The notes: generated by a model from the letters alone, not told the origin. DNA of 64,000 nt from Flavobacterium phragmitis (GCF_900112575.1 NZ_FOMH01000008.1:282860-346859); one strand, 5' to 3'; positions 1-7,910 are shown, numbered from the stretch's first letter. Program-made: numbers and translations.

Positions 1-101
1 AACTTTTTTGAAATTTCTGCCTTTAGAATTTTTGAATAATAATCGCAGGCCGTTTGAAGGTCTTTTACTAAAATATCGATATGACTAAATTTTAAGTCCA
101 T
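1..101 (-). CDS. VOC (glyoxalase/bleomycin-resistance fold) protein, N-terminal part only
   Basis: The reverse strand from an ATG at 101 reads MDLKFSHIDILVKDLQTACD and on through YYSKILKAEI before the window edge cuts it. The pattern F-x-H-I-D-I-L-V-K-D-L followed by a helix with YYSKIL is the first beta-alpha unit of the vicinal oxygen chelate superfamily, where the His is commonly a metal ligand. Only 33 codons are visible, so the substrate (glyoxalase, dioxygenase or resistance protein) cannot be told. It lies 36 bp downstream of the lipoprotein gene on the same strand and may share its transcript. Confidence 0.6.
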   Translation of the reverse strand, partial: MDLKFSHIDILVKDLQTACDYYSKILKAEISKK

Positions 102-137
102 TTGTAATTTAAATATTTTGATGCTAAATTATAAGTA

Positions 138-1169
138 TCAGATAGGGGTGTTGGTAAACTTGATTTTATCCAAATCAATAGTGTCGGTTTTTTGTGTATT
201 CATCTCGTATACAATTTCTATTTCATTTTCAGAAACAAATTTTATTTCCTTATTACATCCATGGGCACAGGATCCTACAATAACAGGAAAGTACAACTTT
301 TTATTTTTGTCATATGCAATAATGTTATGACGAAAATAGGAGACAATTTTAAAATCGGCATTTTCAATTACTTGGTCGTCATCGTAAAAACCATTAAATT
401 TAAATAGATTTTCAGTGTAATAAGTGCTCGTAATGATAGAGGAAGCTGAGGTTTCTTCATCTTCATGATTATTATCTTTATACCATTTTTGTTCAAAATT
501 TTTATAATAATTAATGTCCTTTTCTTTTTCTGTTGGCTTGTATATCCATTTGCTTTTAGACGCAAACTGATATAATTCATTATAGACTGTCGTATTAGAT
601 TCCAAGGTTTTATCTTTTGTGAAATCACCATCAATTGAATCACCGGATCTTAAAGTATATTCTCCAATATATCCTAATTTGTAAAATTGTAAATTATTGG
701 TATTAATCATAATATAGCTTAGATATGATGAGGGATCTCCGTTACCCATAGGAGATTCTTTTAATGCAAATAAGAAATAATCTATACCCTGAATCTTTTT
801 TCGTAAAAAATGAGAATCGATGTTGATGTAATTAAATTCACTAACGAGTAATGTAACCTGCTGAGTAATTTTAAGGCTTTCTTTATTCTTTCTATATTTT
901 GAAACAATTATTGTGATTTTATCTGCACCCAAACTAAATTTATCATCATCACCAGCACCGTTCGCAGCTATTTTAATTAATTCAGTATTGTTTTCATTAT
1001 TAAAAGAAAATAATGTGACAATAGGATCATCATCTGTTGTTTTTGTGCTATCTATTTTGATGCTTTGCTGTTTTTTTTCTTTATTATTTGCCTCTTCATT
1101 TCTTTTGCAAGAATAAATCGCAATCAGATATAAGACAAGTACGGTTAGTTTTTTGTTAAAAGTTTTCAA
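138..1169 (-). CDS. Predicted lipoprotein of unknown function
   Basis: A 343-residue protein with a lipoprotein signal: basic start, hydrophobic stretch VLVLYLIAIYS, then Cys21 followed by KRNEE. It is therefore likely exported and lipid-anchored. The rest is rich in Lys, Asn, Asp and aromatic residues, with alternating strand-like segments and a late CAHGC motif, and matches no family I recognise. The start codon is TTG; no in-frame ATG lies nearby at the signal peptide, so TTG is the best start. The next gene on the same strand is the VOC fragment. No function is assigned. Confidence 0.75.
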   Translation of the reverse strand: MKTFNKKLTVLVLYLIAIYSCKRNEEANNKEKKQQSIKIDSTKTTDDDPIVTLFSFNNENNTELIKIAANGAGDDDKFSLGADKITIIVSKYRKNKESLKITQQVTLLVSEFNYINIDSHFLRKKIQGIDYFLFALKESPMGNGDPSSYLSYIMINTNNLQFYKLGYIGEYTLRSGDSIDGDFTKDKTLESNTTVYNELYQFASKSKWIYKPTEKEKDINYYKNFEQKWYKDNNHEDEETSASSIITSTYYTENLFKFNGFYDDDQVIENADFKIVSYFRHNIIAYDKNKKLYFPVIVGSCAHGCNKEIKFVSENEIEIVYEMNTQKTDTIDLDKIKFTNTPI

Positions 1170-1539
1170 TTAATTTTCAAGTTTTGTTTTATAAACGAAG
1201 ATAAAATTTATTTTAATTCTACAACACCAGTAAGAAAAGTCTTTTTAAAAAAAGTAATGTCGAAATTAAGATTTCCTTCTTCATATTTTTGGATTTAATA
1301 TTTAATGTGTTTGAATTCAGTATACTAAATAGATAAAAGACACCAATCGTTTTCTGTTAAATCGATTAGGAATAACGAAAATGGGCTTGTTTGAAAACAA
1401 TTTTCTTCTTTTTTTCGGAGTTATAAAATGAAAGCAGTTTTTTTAATAACTGTATTAAAAGCTTTTAAAGTTTCCATTTATTCAGCTTCGGTAATAATTT
1501 AATTTTGTCTAAGAATTAAATTTAAAAGTTAAACAGATT
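1170..1539. other. Intergenic region with no gene seen
   Basis: This AT-rich stretch separates the divergent lipoprotein and Crp/Fnr genes, so it should hold both promoters. I see no convincing reading frame, RNA gene or strong hairpin. One 24-codon frame starting at 1428 was judged too short and unsupported. Confidence 0.5.
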
Positions 1540-2193
1540 ATGTACACGCCAAAAATTAGAAATATGAAGAGAAAACAATTTGAAAGTTTAAAAAACAACG
1601 GAATAGAGAACATATATAAACTCATTTCGAATTATGTTGAAATCGACGAATTGGAATGGGAATACTGTTGTAACAGTTTTAAAAGCACATTTTTTCCCAA
1701 AAAAAGCATTCTTTTAAATCAGAATGAAATTTGTAGTAAGATATTTTTTGTTGCAGGAGGTTTACTTCGGATTTATTATACTGATGAAAAAGGAGAAGAG
1801 AAGACGTTTCATTTTTGTCTGGAAGGGACTTTTGGTGTTGATTATGAAAGTTTTTTAAAAAACATTCCTTCAAGTTTTTCGATACAAGCAGTAGAAGATA
1901 CTTTAGTTATAGAAGTAACTTTTGAAATGCTTCAAACCTTATACAGTACGGTCAGAAATGGCGAAAAACTAGGAAGACTTATTACAGAAGATTATTTCTT
2001 TATTCTGAATGATAAAATTAAAGCATTCTATATGCATTCTCCGCTAGAGCGTTATGAAACGATGAATGCGAAGTTTCCCACTTTATTGCAGCGGGTTCCA
2101 CAATATCATATCGCATCTTATCTTAATATCAGCTCAGTGCATTTAAGCCGTTTAAAATATGCCAGTAAAATAAAAAACACGCCAAACGATTAA
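1540..2193 (+). CDS. Crp/Fnr-family transcriptional regulator
   Basis: A 217-residue regulator. Residues ~25-140 form a cyclic-nucleotide-binding-type beta barrel (FFPKKSILLNQNEICSKIFFVAGGLLRIYY is the opening strand set, shown here only as the region around residues 50-80). The C-terminal part has a helix-turn-helix around HIASYLNISSVHLSRL, typical of the Crp-like winged helix in Bacteroidota. The usual cAMP-binding RxS signature is not evident, so the ligand is unknown; Flavobacterium genomes carry many such degenerate Crp/Fnr proteins. A second in-frame ATG at 1564 (MKRKQF) could be the real start. It is isolated, so its target is not apparent; the next gene is an XRE regulator on the same strand 104 bp later. 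Confidence 0.85.
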   Translation: MYTPKIRNMKRKQFESLKNNGIENIYKLISNYVEIDELEWEYCCNSFKSTFFPKKSILLNQNEICSKIFFVAGGLLRIYYTDEKGEEKTFHFCLEGTFGVDYESFLKNIPSSFSIQAVEDTLVIEVTFEMLQTLYSTVRNGEKLGRLITEDYFFILNDKIKAFYMHSPLERYETMNAKFPTLLQRVPQYHIASYLNISSVHLSRLKYASKIKNTPND

Positions 2194-2297
2194 CATTTGT
2201 TATTGCGAAGGTTCGTTTTTGATTATTTATTTGCAATTATCATTTGTAAATAGATATGAATTTAATTAATGAGGTATAATTTATAAAATTTAAACAG

Positions 2298-2663
2298 ATG
2301 GCAGTAAATATAAATAATAACATAAAAAACATCAGAGAACTAAAAAACTATACTCAAGAATATGTGGCTGACAGATTAGGAATGACGCAGGCGGGATATA
2401 GTAAAATCGAAAAAGGAATAAGTAAAGTAAGTCTGAAGAAATTAGAGGAAATCGCAGCTGTGTTGGAAGTCAGCATACAAAATATAATACAGTTTGAAAG
2501 TGAACAGTATTTTGAAAAGAGAACTAAAGAAAATGTTAGCACTAAAAGTATTGACTATTCTATATGTCAGCTGTTAAAAGATAAAATAATGCTCTTAGAG
2601 AAATTGCAACATAAAATGGATTTAGAACTTAAAACCTACAGAGATAGATTCGGAATGCTTTAG
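2298..2663 (+). CDS. XRE-family helix-turn-helix regulator
   Basis: A 121-residue DNA-binding protein. Residues ~8-65 are a lambda-repressor-like HTH: NIRELKNYTQEYVADRLGMT, then QAGYSKIEKG, ending SLKKLEEIAAVLEVSIQNI. The C-terminal half is a charged helix, LLKDKIMLLEKLQHKMDLEL, that could be a coiled coil for dimerisation. There is no enzymatic or ligand domain and no phage or toxin neighbour, so it is a stand-alone regulator rather than an antitoxin. The gene is followed at once by an intrinsic terminator. Confidence 0.88.
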   Translation: MAVNINNNIKNIRELKNYTQEYVADRLGMTQAGYSKIEKGISKVSLKKLEEIAAVLEVSIQNIIQFESEQYFEKRTKENVSTKSIDYSICQLLKDKIMLLEKLQHKMDLELKTYRDRFGML

Positions 2664-2680
2664 TTTATATAAAAACAGAA

Positions 2681-2708
2681 AAGAGGTACTAGGACAGCCT
2701 CTTTTTTG
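2681..2708 (+). terminator. Intrinsic terminator after the XRE gene
   Basis: AAGAGG (2681-2686) pairs with CCTCTT (2699-2704), followed by a T run. The stem is short but well placed 18 bp after the stop codon. Confidence 0.65.
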
Positions 2709-2710
2709 TA

Positions 2711-2880
2711 AGCTTCGGAGAAGTGGCATATTTATAGAAAAGGGTAAATGTTGCCAATATAAAGCTCCAGAGGAGCGACATATTTTTTGTAGTCTATAAT
2801 TTAATGTCACTCCTCCGGAGCTTTTCTACATCTTCTTATTGTAATTCTATAAATATTGTACTCCTCTGGGGTATAAGGTA
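2711..2880. repeat. Cluster of REP-like palindromic units
   Basis: Four related units occur in 170 bp: AGCTTCGGAGAAGTGGCATA at 2711 (continuing TTTATAG), GCTCCAGAGGAGCGACATAT at 2764 (ending TTTGTAG), ACTCCTCCGGAGCTTTTCTA at 2809 (inverted), and ACTCCTCTGGGG near 2860. Each has a GCTCC-GGAGC palindrome core next to an ACATATTTATAG-like tail. From memory, units of this kind are scattered in many Flavobacterium and Chryseobacterium genomes. A further copy of the first core (AGCTTCGGAGAAGT) lies at 37399. No coding sequence is present. Confidence 0.65.
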
Positions 2881-2959
2881 ATTTTTTCAGCAAATTTTAT
2901 CTTTTACCCAAAGAAGCTATTGCCTCTTTTTTATAAAAGTCACTTATACTTAAACTATC

Positions 2960-3703
2960 TTATTTCAATGCATAATTTATATAACCGCCATCTACCAATA
3001 ACTCTGTTCCAGTTATAAAACTTGCATTATCGGAAGCAAGAAACAATACCGTTTTGGCAATTTCTGATGGATTACCTAATCTCTGCATTGCAGTAGCACT
3101 GGCAAGGTAATCTTTAGCTTCTTCAGGAACGGCTTTATGTAATCCAGGTGTTTCAACTGGTCCAGGACTAACAATATTGACACGAATTTTTCTGCCGATT
3201 AATTCGTTTGCAGCGATTTGTGCAATTTTGTTTAAAGCGCCTTTAGTTGCTGAATAAATGCTGGTTCCTAAGTTTTTTGCCGTTGCTACAGTAGAAGAAG
3301 TGAAAATTACAGAGGAACCTTCTGCTAAATGAGGCAGCAATTTTTGAAGCGTGAAGAAATGACCTTTAACGTTGGTATTAAACTGAGCGTCAAAATCAGC
3401 TTCAGTTACTTCTTCAATTGGACTAAATGTTGCTATTCCTGCATTCAGAAAAAGAACATCTAGTTGAGTACCGCTTGATGCAAATGCTTTTTCAAGAACA
3501 GGAAGATCTGCTAAATTTGATGTGTCTGAAACTATAGTTTTTAATTGAGAACTTTTAATTTCCGCCGATGCTTTTTCCAGATTTTCAATATTTCTTCCTG
3601 TAATCCATACGTTTGCTCCAGCTTTTATGAATTCTTTTGCAGTTGCTAGTCCAATTCCTGTTGTTCCACCTGTGATAAGAACATTTTTGTTTGTGAAGTT
3701 CAT
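2960..3703 (-). CDS. Short-chain dehydrogenase/reductase (SDR)
   Basis: A 247-residue NAD(P)-dependent oxidoreductase of classical SDR length. The cofactor motif TGGTTGIG is at residues 11-18, the NAG motif follows LDVLFLNAG, and the active site has a Ser in FTSSTVA and the YSATK (YxxxK) pair. ITGRN after the second strand, with Arg, suggests NADPH preference. The C-terminus SFITGTELLVDGGY is the usual SDR ending. It is divergent from an HxlR-type repressor gene 105 bp away, a very common pairing in which the repressor senses an electrophile or quinone and controls the reductase. The substrate cannot be told from sequence. Confidence 0.9.
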   Translation of the reverse strand: MNFTNKNVLITGGTTGIGLATAKEFIKAGANVWITGRNIENLEKASAEIKSSQLKTIVSDTSNLADLPVLEKAFASSGTQLDVLFLNAGIATFSPIEEVTEADFDAQFNTNVKGHFFTLQKLLPHLAEGSSVIFTSSTVATAKNLGTSIYSATKGALNKIAQIAANELIGRKIRVNIVSPGPVETPGLHKAVPEEAKDYLASATAMQRLGNPSEIAKTVLFLASDNASFITGTELLVDGGYINYALK

Positions 3704-3758
3704 TTTAATGTGTTTTATAAATTAGGAGAACAAAATTAGCTCAACTAAGTTTATTATT

Positions 3759-3817
3759 GTTACTTTGTAACTAAAAGTAACAGTAACGTTTGAGAAACCT
3801 AGTAACTTATGAGTAAC
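3759..3817. promoter_or_regulatory. Cluster of GTAAC sites between SDR and HxlR genes
   Basis: The palindrome GTTACTTTGTAAC (3759-3771) is followed by further GTAAC copies at 3777, 3783, 3802 and 3813; the last two flank and overlap the hxlR start codon. HxlR proteins bind inverted repeats in such divergent promoters, so this is the likely operator for both genes, with autoregulation. Confidence 0.6.
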
Positions 3818-4159
3818 GAATGTCAAATTGAACACAGAAAAGAAATCATGGCTGTCCATGATACGATGGATATATTAAATGGGAAATGGAAAATTTCAAT
3901 TATTTCTTCTATTTGCTATCATAATAAGAGAAGATTTTCGGATATATTAAATGATGTAAGCGGTATTTCTAATAAAATGCTCAGTAAAGAATTAAAGGAT
4001 TTAGAGATCAATAAACTTATAAAACGTACTGTTCTGGATACGCAGCCAGTAAGCATTCATTATCAGCTGACGGATTATGGTCTTACACTAAAAACGATTA
4101 TAAATGATTTAGCAGAGTGGGGAATAAAACATCGAAAAGTGATTATTGAAAGTGAATAA
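3809..4159 (+). CDS. HxlR-family winged-helix regulator
   Basis: A 116-residue regulator with the family hallmarks: an early Cys (Cys5, in NECQIE), the core MDILNGKWKISIISSICY, the recognition region RRFSDILNDVSGISNKMLSK, a beta wing around KRTVLDTQPVSIHYQLTDYG, and a closing helix with AEWG. In the YodB/HypR branch the N-terminal Cys senses quinones or hypochlorite; that Cys5 has this role here is inference. It is divergent from an SDR gene whose promoter it probably represses through GTAAC repeats that also overlap its own start codon. Confidence 0.92.
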   Translation: MSNECQIEHRKEIMAVHDTMDILNGKWKISIISSICYHNKRRFSDILNDVSGISNKMLSKELKDLEINKLIKRTVLDTQPVSIHYQLTDYGLTLKTIINDLAEWGIKHRKVIIESE

Positions 4160-4294
4160 ATTCTTATTCTTATCCGATTTAGCAATTATTGTTGATTACT
4201 ATTTACTTATGAAATCTCTATTATTAATCATAAAATTGCTGAATCACTCAAGAATGATGCGTATATTTGAGTTTATAAATTAGAATAATGCTAT

Positions 4295-5317
4295 ATGAAA
4301 AAAATAGGATTTTTATCGTTTGGACATTGGGCCAATCACCCTTCCTATAAAGCTCGTACAGCAAGCGATACACTGCTTCAATCCATAGATTTAGCTGTTG
4401 CCGCAGAAGAAATTGGTATAGATGGCGCTTATTTTCGTGTTCATCATTTTGCACGACAGCTGGCATCGCCTTTTCCTTTACTATCGGCTATTGGTGCTAA
4501 AACAGAGAAAATTGAAATTGGAACAGGGGTAATCGATATGCGATACGAAAATCCTTTGTATATGGTGGAAGATGCTGGTGCAGCAGACATCATTTCGGAA
4601 GGACGATTGCAATTAGGAATCAGCAGAGGTTCACCGGAACAAGTAATTAATGGCTGGCGCTCTTTTGGATACGAACCAGAGACCGGAGAAACCGATGCCG
4701 ATATGGGACGCAAAAAAGCGTTAGAGTTTTTGGATAAGCTGAGCGGAGAAGGATTTGCAGAACCAAATCCGTATCCAATGTTTCCAAATCCACCAGGTTT
4801 ATTGCGACTTGAACCCCATTCTGAGGGATTGCGAGAGCGTATTTGGTGGGGCGCAGCCTCTAATGCAACTGCGATTTGGGCTGCTGAAAACGGAATGCAC
4901 TTGCAAAGTTCTACCTTGAAGTATGATGAGAATGGAAAACCATTCCACATCCAGCAGGCAGAGCAAATCAGGTTGTATAAAGAAGCTTGGAAAAAAGCAG
5001 GACATGAACGCGAAGCTAGAGTTTCAGTAAGTCGTTCGATATTTGCTATAGTCAATGAACAGGATAAATTCTATTTTGGAGATCAAGGCAAGGCGGCTGA
5101 TAGTTTTGGTTACATCGAAAGTGATAAACGTGCCATTTTTGGAAGAGGCTACGCAGCAGAACCAGAAAAACTGATAAAGCAATTGGCAGAAGATGAAGCA
5201 ATTCAAGAAGCCGACACCTTATTGCTGACAATTCCTAACACTTTAGGAGTAGAGTATAATGTTCATATATTGTCTTCTATATTACAATATATTGCCCCAG
5301 AATTAGGTTGGCGTTAA
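4295..5317 (+). CDS. Luciferase-like (LLM class) flavin-dependent oxidoreductase
   Basis: A 340-residue protein with the bacterial luciferase-like TIM barrel: KIGFLSFGHW at the first strand, AVAAEEIGIDGAYFRVHHFA with the conserved HH pair, then KIEIGTGVIDMRYENPLYMVEDAG and RLQLGISRGSP. These positions bind FMN/F420-like cofactor and close the barrel in the family. It probably uses reduced flavin and oxygen on a small molecule, but no substrate is implied. It stands alone between the HxlR gene and a strong terminator. A long reading frame on the opposite strand inside it is a codon-bias shadow. Confidence 0.9.
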   Translation: MKKIGFLSFGHWANHPSYKARTASDTLLQSIDLAVAAEEIGIDGAYFRVHHFARQLASPFPLLSAIGAKTEKIEIGTGVIDMRYENPLYMVEDAGAADIISEGRLQLGISRGSPEQVINGWRSFGYEPETGETDADMGRKKALEFLDKLSGEGFAEPNPYPMFPNPPGLLRLEPHSEGLRERIWWGAASNATAIWAAENGMHLQSSTLKYDENGKPFHIQQAEQIRLYKEAWKKAGHEREARVSVSRSIFAIVNEQDKFYFGDQGKAADSFGYIESDKRAIFGRGYAAEPEKLIKQLAEDEAIQEADTLLLTIPNTLGVEYNVHILSSILQYIAPELGWR

Positions 5318-5336
5318 TTAGTCAAATAAAAACTCG

Positions 5337-5373
5337 AAAAGCCTCTAATTCTTGTGATTAGAGGCTTTTTTTG
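5337..5373 (+). terminator. Strong intrinsic terminator
   Basis: AAAAGCCTCTAAT (5337-5349), a 7-nt loop, ATTAGAGGC and a run of T. The arms are identical to those of the terminator at 6371, so the small-protein/GNAT unit is bracketed by the same hairpin. Confidence 0.9.
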
Positions 5374-5495
5374 ATTTTTTCTCCATCTCATTTTGAAATG
5401 ATAACCATCTCATTTTGATAAGTATTCATACAATATAAATAGATGTTTTTGTTTTAAGGTATTGATAACTAGTGATTTGTTTTCTTTTTGTTTTT

Positions 5496-5512
5496 TTGGC
5501 ACGTAGCTTGTT
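5496..5512 (+). promoter_or_regulatory. Sigma-54-type promoter
   Basis: TTGGCACG-TAGC-TTGTT matches the RpoN consensus YTGGCACG-N4-TTGCW at all positions except one (T for C in the -12 box), with correct spacing. A start site about 12 nt downstream would fall near 5522 and give a leader of about 25 nt before the ATG at 5547. If real, transcription depends on an enhancer-binding activator not encoded in this window. Confidence 0.6.
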
Positions 5513-5546
5513 TTTTAGTGTATGGAAATAAAAACACTAAATCAAT

Positions 5547-5696
5547 ATGAAAACTCATAAAATAAGAAGTAAGGAAATTACAAAAGAATATCTATCCAAT
5601 AAATCTAAAAAGAATAAAGACAAGGCTATAAACGTAATGGTGTTTGGTATTGTCTTTTTTGTTGCTGTTTTACTGCTATCTAAAATTATTTATTAA
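5547..5696 (+). CDS. Small single-pass membrane protein (49 residues)
   Basis: The frame reads MKTHKIRSKEITKEYLSNKS, a Lys-rich stretch, then a membrane helix VMVFGIVFFVAVLLLSKIIY and a stop. A basic N-terminus before the helix predicts the N-terminus stays in the cytoplasm. It sits correctly behind the sigma-54-like promoter and 18 bp ahead of the GNAT gene, so the two probably form an operon. No family is recognised; size and context rather than homology support it. Confidence 0.6.
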   Translation: MKTHKIRSKEITKEYLSNKSKKNKDKAINVMVFGIVFFVAVLLLSKIIY

Positions 5697-5714
5697 TTAA
5701 AATATTAGATAGTT

Positions 5715-6362
5715 ATGAAAATTATAAATCCTATAATCGACCCCGATATCAACTTAAGTAAGAAAAGTTTTTTTTCAATTCCACTTCGCAATAATTCTGT
5801 TCTTTCAACTATTGAACAGCCTGAAAGTGACATTGATTTTACAATTGAAAAAACCCGATCTGTTCATACCTATTGGATCAAACAAATTTGTGAAGTAACC
5901 TTATCGTCTGCAATAGCCCGCGGAACAGGCATTGGAATTCGTTCTGCTGAATTACTTGAAAATAAAATAAATAAAGGGGAAGCTGTCATTGCATTTGCCT
6001 CGGACGGAAGATGGGCTGGTTTTTCTTTTATCTCTTCGTGGGAAGACGGTGCCTATGTTTCTAATTCGGGACTTATTGTAGCACCTGAATTTCGTCATAC
6101 CGGACTTGCAAAAAAGATCAAAAACAAGATATTTGAATTGAGTCGAGAGAAATATCCTAATGCCAAAATTTTCAGTTTAACCTCTGGTCTTGCCGTAATG
6201 AAAATGAACCACGAGTTAGGATTTGAACCTGTTACGTTCTCTGAATTGACTTCAGAAAATTTGTTTTGGGAGAGTTGTAAATCATGTGTAAATTATTCCA
6301 TACTAATGAGTAAAGAAAGAAAAAACTGTTTGTGTACGGCCATGCTCTACAATCCCGAATAA
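5715..6362 (+). CDS. GNAT-family N-acetyltransferase with C-terminal Cys cluster
   Basis: A 215-residue protein. The acetyl-CoA-binding core lies around residues 105-150: VSNSGLIVAPEFRHTGLAKK carries the R/Q-x-x-G-x-A loop (RHTGLA). The C-terminus has CKSC and then KNCLC about 16 residues on, followed by TAMLYNP. From memory, a very similar cysteine-rich ending is found on the GNAT protein encoded beside arginine biosynthesis genes in Bacteroidota, proposed as an acetylglutamate-type synthase; here there are no arg genes, so this is a stand-alone relative. The four Cys could bind a metal. It follows the 49-residue membrane protein gene and ends at a terminator. Confidence 0.82.
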   Translation: MKIINPIIDPDINLSKKSFFSIPLRNNSVLSTIEQPESDIDFTIEKTRSVHTYWIKQICEVTLSSAIARGTGIGIRSAELLENKINKGEAVIAFASDGRWAGFSFISSWEDGAYVSNSGLIVAPEFRHTGLAKKIKNKIFELSREKYPNAKIFSLTSGLAVMKMNHELGFEPVTFSELTSENLFWESCKSCVNYSILMSKERKNCLCTAMLYNPE

Positions 6363-6370
6363 AAATGTGA

Positions 6371-6405
6371 AAAGCCTCTAATTTTTGAGATTAGAGGCTT
6401 TTTTA
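6371..6405 (+). terminator. Intrinsic terminator after the GNAT gene
   Basis: AAAAGCCTCTAAT (6371-6383), loop TTTTGAG, ATTAGAGGC and a T run. The arms duplicate those of the terminator at 5337. Confidence 0.9.
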
Positions 6406-6533
6406 ATTATAATAATGCTTTAAAAGATTTTATTATTCTGATTTTCTATTTGGCTTATATTTTGTTATTATGGCATTTACAATTTTCTAAGTAAAAATAT
6501 TGAATGAGACTTTTTACGATAAAATTAAGTCAG

Positions 6534-6725
6534 TTAATCAACGACTTTATAAACATCATCTGTGTTTAACGCACAATTCTGAATATGATCAGGTGTTTCG
6601 TCCCAATCTCCCCAATCCCCTTGATAGATTTTCAAACATACTAATTCATCATTATCAACAGAATAAATTTTAGTATGGGAAATACTGCAGTATTTTTTGT
6701 CACGGTCTGTTTTTAAATTTTCCAT
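6534..6725 (-). CDS. Small acidic hypothetical protein (63 residues)
   Basis: The product starts MENLKTDRDKKYCSISHTKI and includes YQGDWGDWDETPDHIQNC; it is acidic and aromatic with two Cys. There is no signal peptide or membrane helix. I do not recognise a family. Codon use looks like the neighbours and the frame starts with ATG after an AT-rich promoter-like region, so it is probably a real cytosolic gene, but function is unknown. Confidence 0.5.
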   Translation of the reverse strand: MENLKTDRDKKYCSISHTKIYSVDNDELVCLKIYQGDWGDWDETPDHIQNCALNTDDVYKVVD

Positions 6726-6903
6726 TGTTAGATTTTTAGAAGTTAATTAAAACGATTCTGATTATAATTTAATGGTTTTGAAAATGTAATCAAATTAAGA
6801 TTGTAAATCATTCCAAAGTTACAAAGTGGAGTTAATAAAATTTTATAGTTTAAAATTTCTATTTTACAGTATTATCAGTTGCATTTTGTTACAACTTTTT
6901 TAT

Positions 6904-7536
6904 TTACAGTTTATTAGGTTTGCTGACGTATTTATTTCCTTTAATGAAAAAACGCCATGGTAAAAGAGCATCTTCCTGTGCGTACGCAACGCCAACACGC
7001 GGAACAGCAGCAATTTCTTTTTCAGAATATCGAATACCATGATCTTCAATCCAAATCTCATCGCCATTTAAATCTTTTTTATTAAAAGCAGCATCAATTC
7101 CTAATGCTTTTGCCATCGAGCCTGGACCTGCTGAAATCGCGGCTTTGGAAGCAGTCATATTTCTTCTTTCTTCCATAAATTCTTTTCCTTCAAAAGGTTC
7201 AATTGCCCGAATTAATACTGCATGTGGTTCGCCTTCAATAGAACTTACTATATTGAAAAGATGATGAATACCATAACACAAATAAACATAGGAAACTCCA
7301 CCATTGCCATACATGATTTCGGTGCGGTTGGTTCGTCTGCCTCCGTATGCATGCGAGGCTTTGTCCTGAACACCAAAATAGGCTTCAGTTTCTACAATAA
7401 TGCCACTTGTAATTTTTCCATCGATTTGAGTGTACAACAATTTACCTAAAAGATCTTTAGCCAGAAAAATTACATCACGATTTAAATAATAGGAATACGG
7501 CAGTTTAGATGAATGTTTTGGAAAAGCCTTAGTCAT
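6904..7536 (-). CDS. 3-methyladenine DNA glycosylase, AAG/MPG type
   Basis: A 210-residue monofunctional base-excision repair enzyme that removes alkylated purines and hypoxanthine from DNA. The family hallmark ETEAY is at residues 49-53; Glu51 corresponds to the catalytic Glu125 of human AAG and Tyr53 to Tyr127, which stacks on the flipped base. Other conserved blocks are DKASHA, RTEIMYG, VYLCYGIHHLFNIV, AVLIRAIEP, and AGPGSMAKALGI. Length is normal for bacterial members. It is a single-gene unit; nothing suggests transfer. Confidence 0.95.
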   Translation of the reverse strand: MTKAFPKHSSKLPYSYYLNRDVIFLAKDLLGKLLYTQIDGKITSGIIVETEAYFGVQDKASHAYGGRRTNRTEIMYGNGGVSYVYLCYGIHHLFNIVSSIEGEPHAVLIRAIEPFEGKEFMEERRNMTASKAAISAGPGSMAKALGIDAAFNKKDLNGDEIWIEDHGIRYSEKEIAAVPRVGVAYAQEDALLPWRFFIKGNKYVSKPNKL

Positions 7537-7715
7537 TGTAAATGGATAAATTAGAAATAAAATTAAGTAATAAAGTTATTATTTTCATAAGTTCTCACAA
7601 CGGCATCTTATGCACTTTTTACAATTATGCTAGTTTTATAACTTTTAGAAGTGATTGTATAAGCAAGTATTTTGGGATTTCAAGTAATTTTATTAAAATT
7701 TAAATTTTATAGATT

Positions 7716-7910
7716 ATGAAAACAAACAATCAAAATCCAGATACTGCTCATAAAAGTGGTTCTGATAATCGAAGCGATACAAGGAAACATCAATATAGAA
7801 ATCATGATGAAGTTTTAACTAATGATGAAAATTATGATTCTGATACTCATGAATTTAAGGGAGAAGAACCTGACTTCGATGATAAGTTAAATAATGAAGA
7901 AAAGAATTAA
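7716..7910 (+). CDS. Small hydrophilic protein (64 residues)
   Basis: A highly charged protein rich in Asp, Asn, Glu and His (for example NYDSDTHEFKGEEPDFDDKL), with no hydrophobic core, and therefore likely disordered. Short proteins of this kind in Flavobacterium are often induced by stress, but no family is recognised here. Its stop codon lies in the first unit of a seven-base tandem repeat, directly followed by a terminator. Confidence 0.55.
   Translation: MKTNNQNPDTAHKSGSDNRSDTRKHQYRNHDEVLTNDENYDSDTHEFKGEEPDFDDKLNNEEKN

Noticed and set aside
1428..1502. A 24-codon frame beginning MKAVFLITVL
   Set aside because: Too short, with no ribosome-binding context, neighbour link or recognised family.
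4444..5055. A 203-codon open frame on the minus strand inside the flavin oxidoreductase gene
   Set aside because: The plus-strand product has complete family motifs; the antisense frame has no start signal, no recognisable motifs and odd composition.
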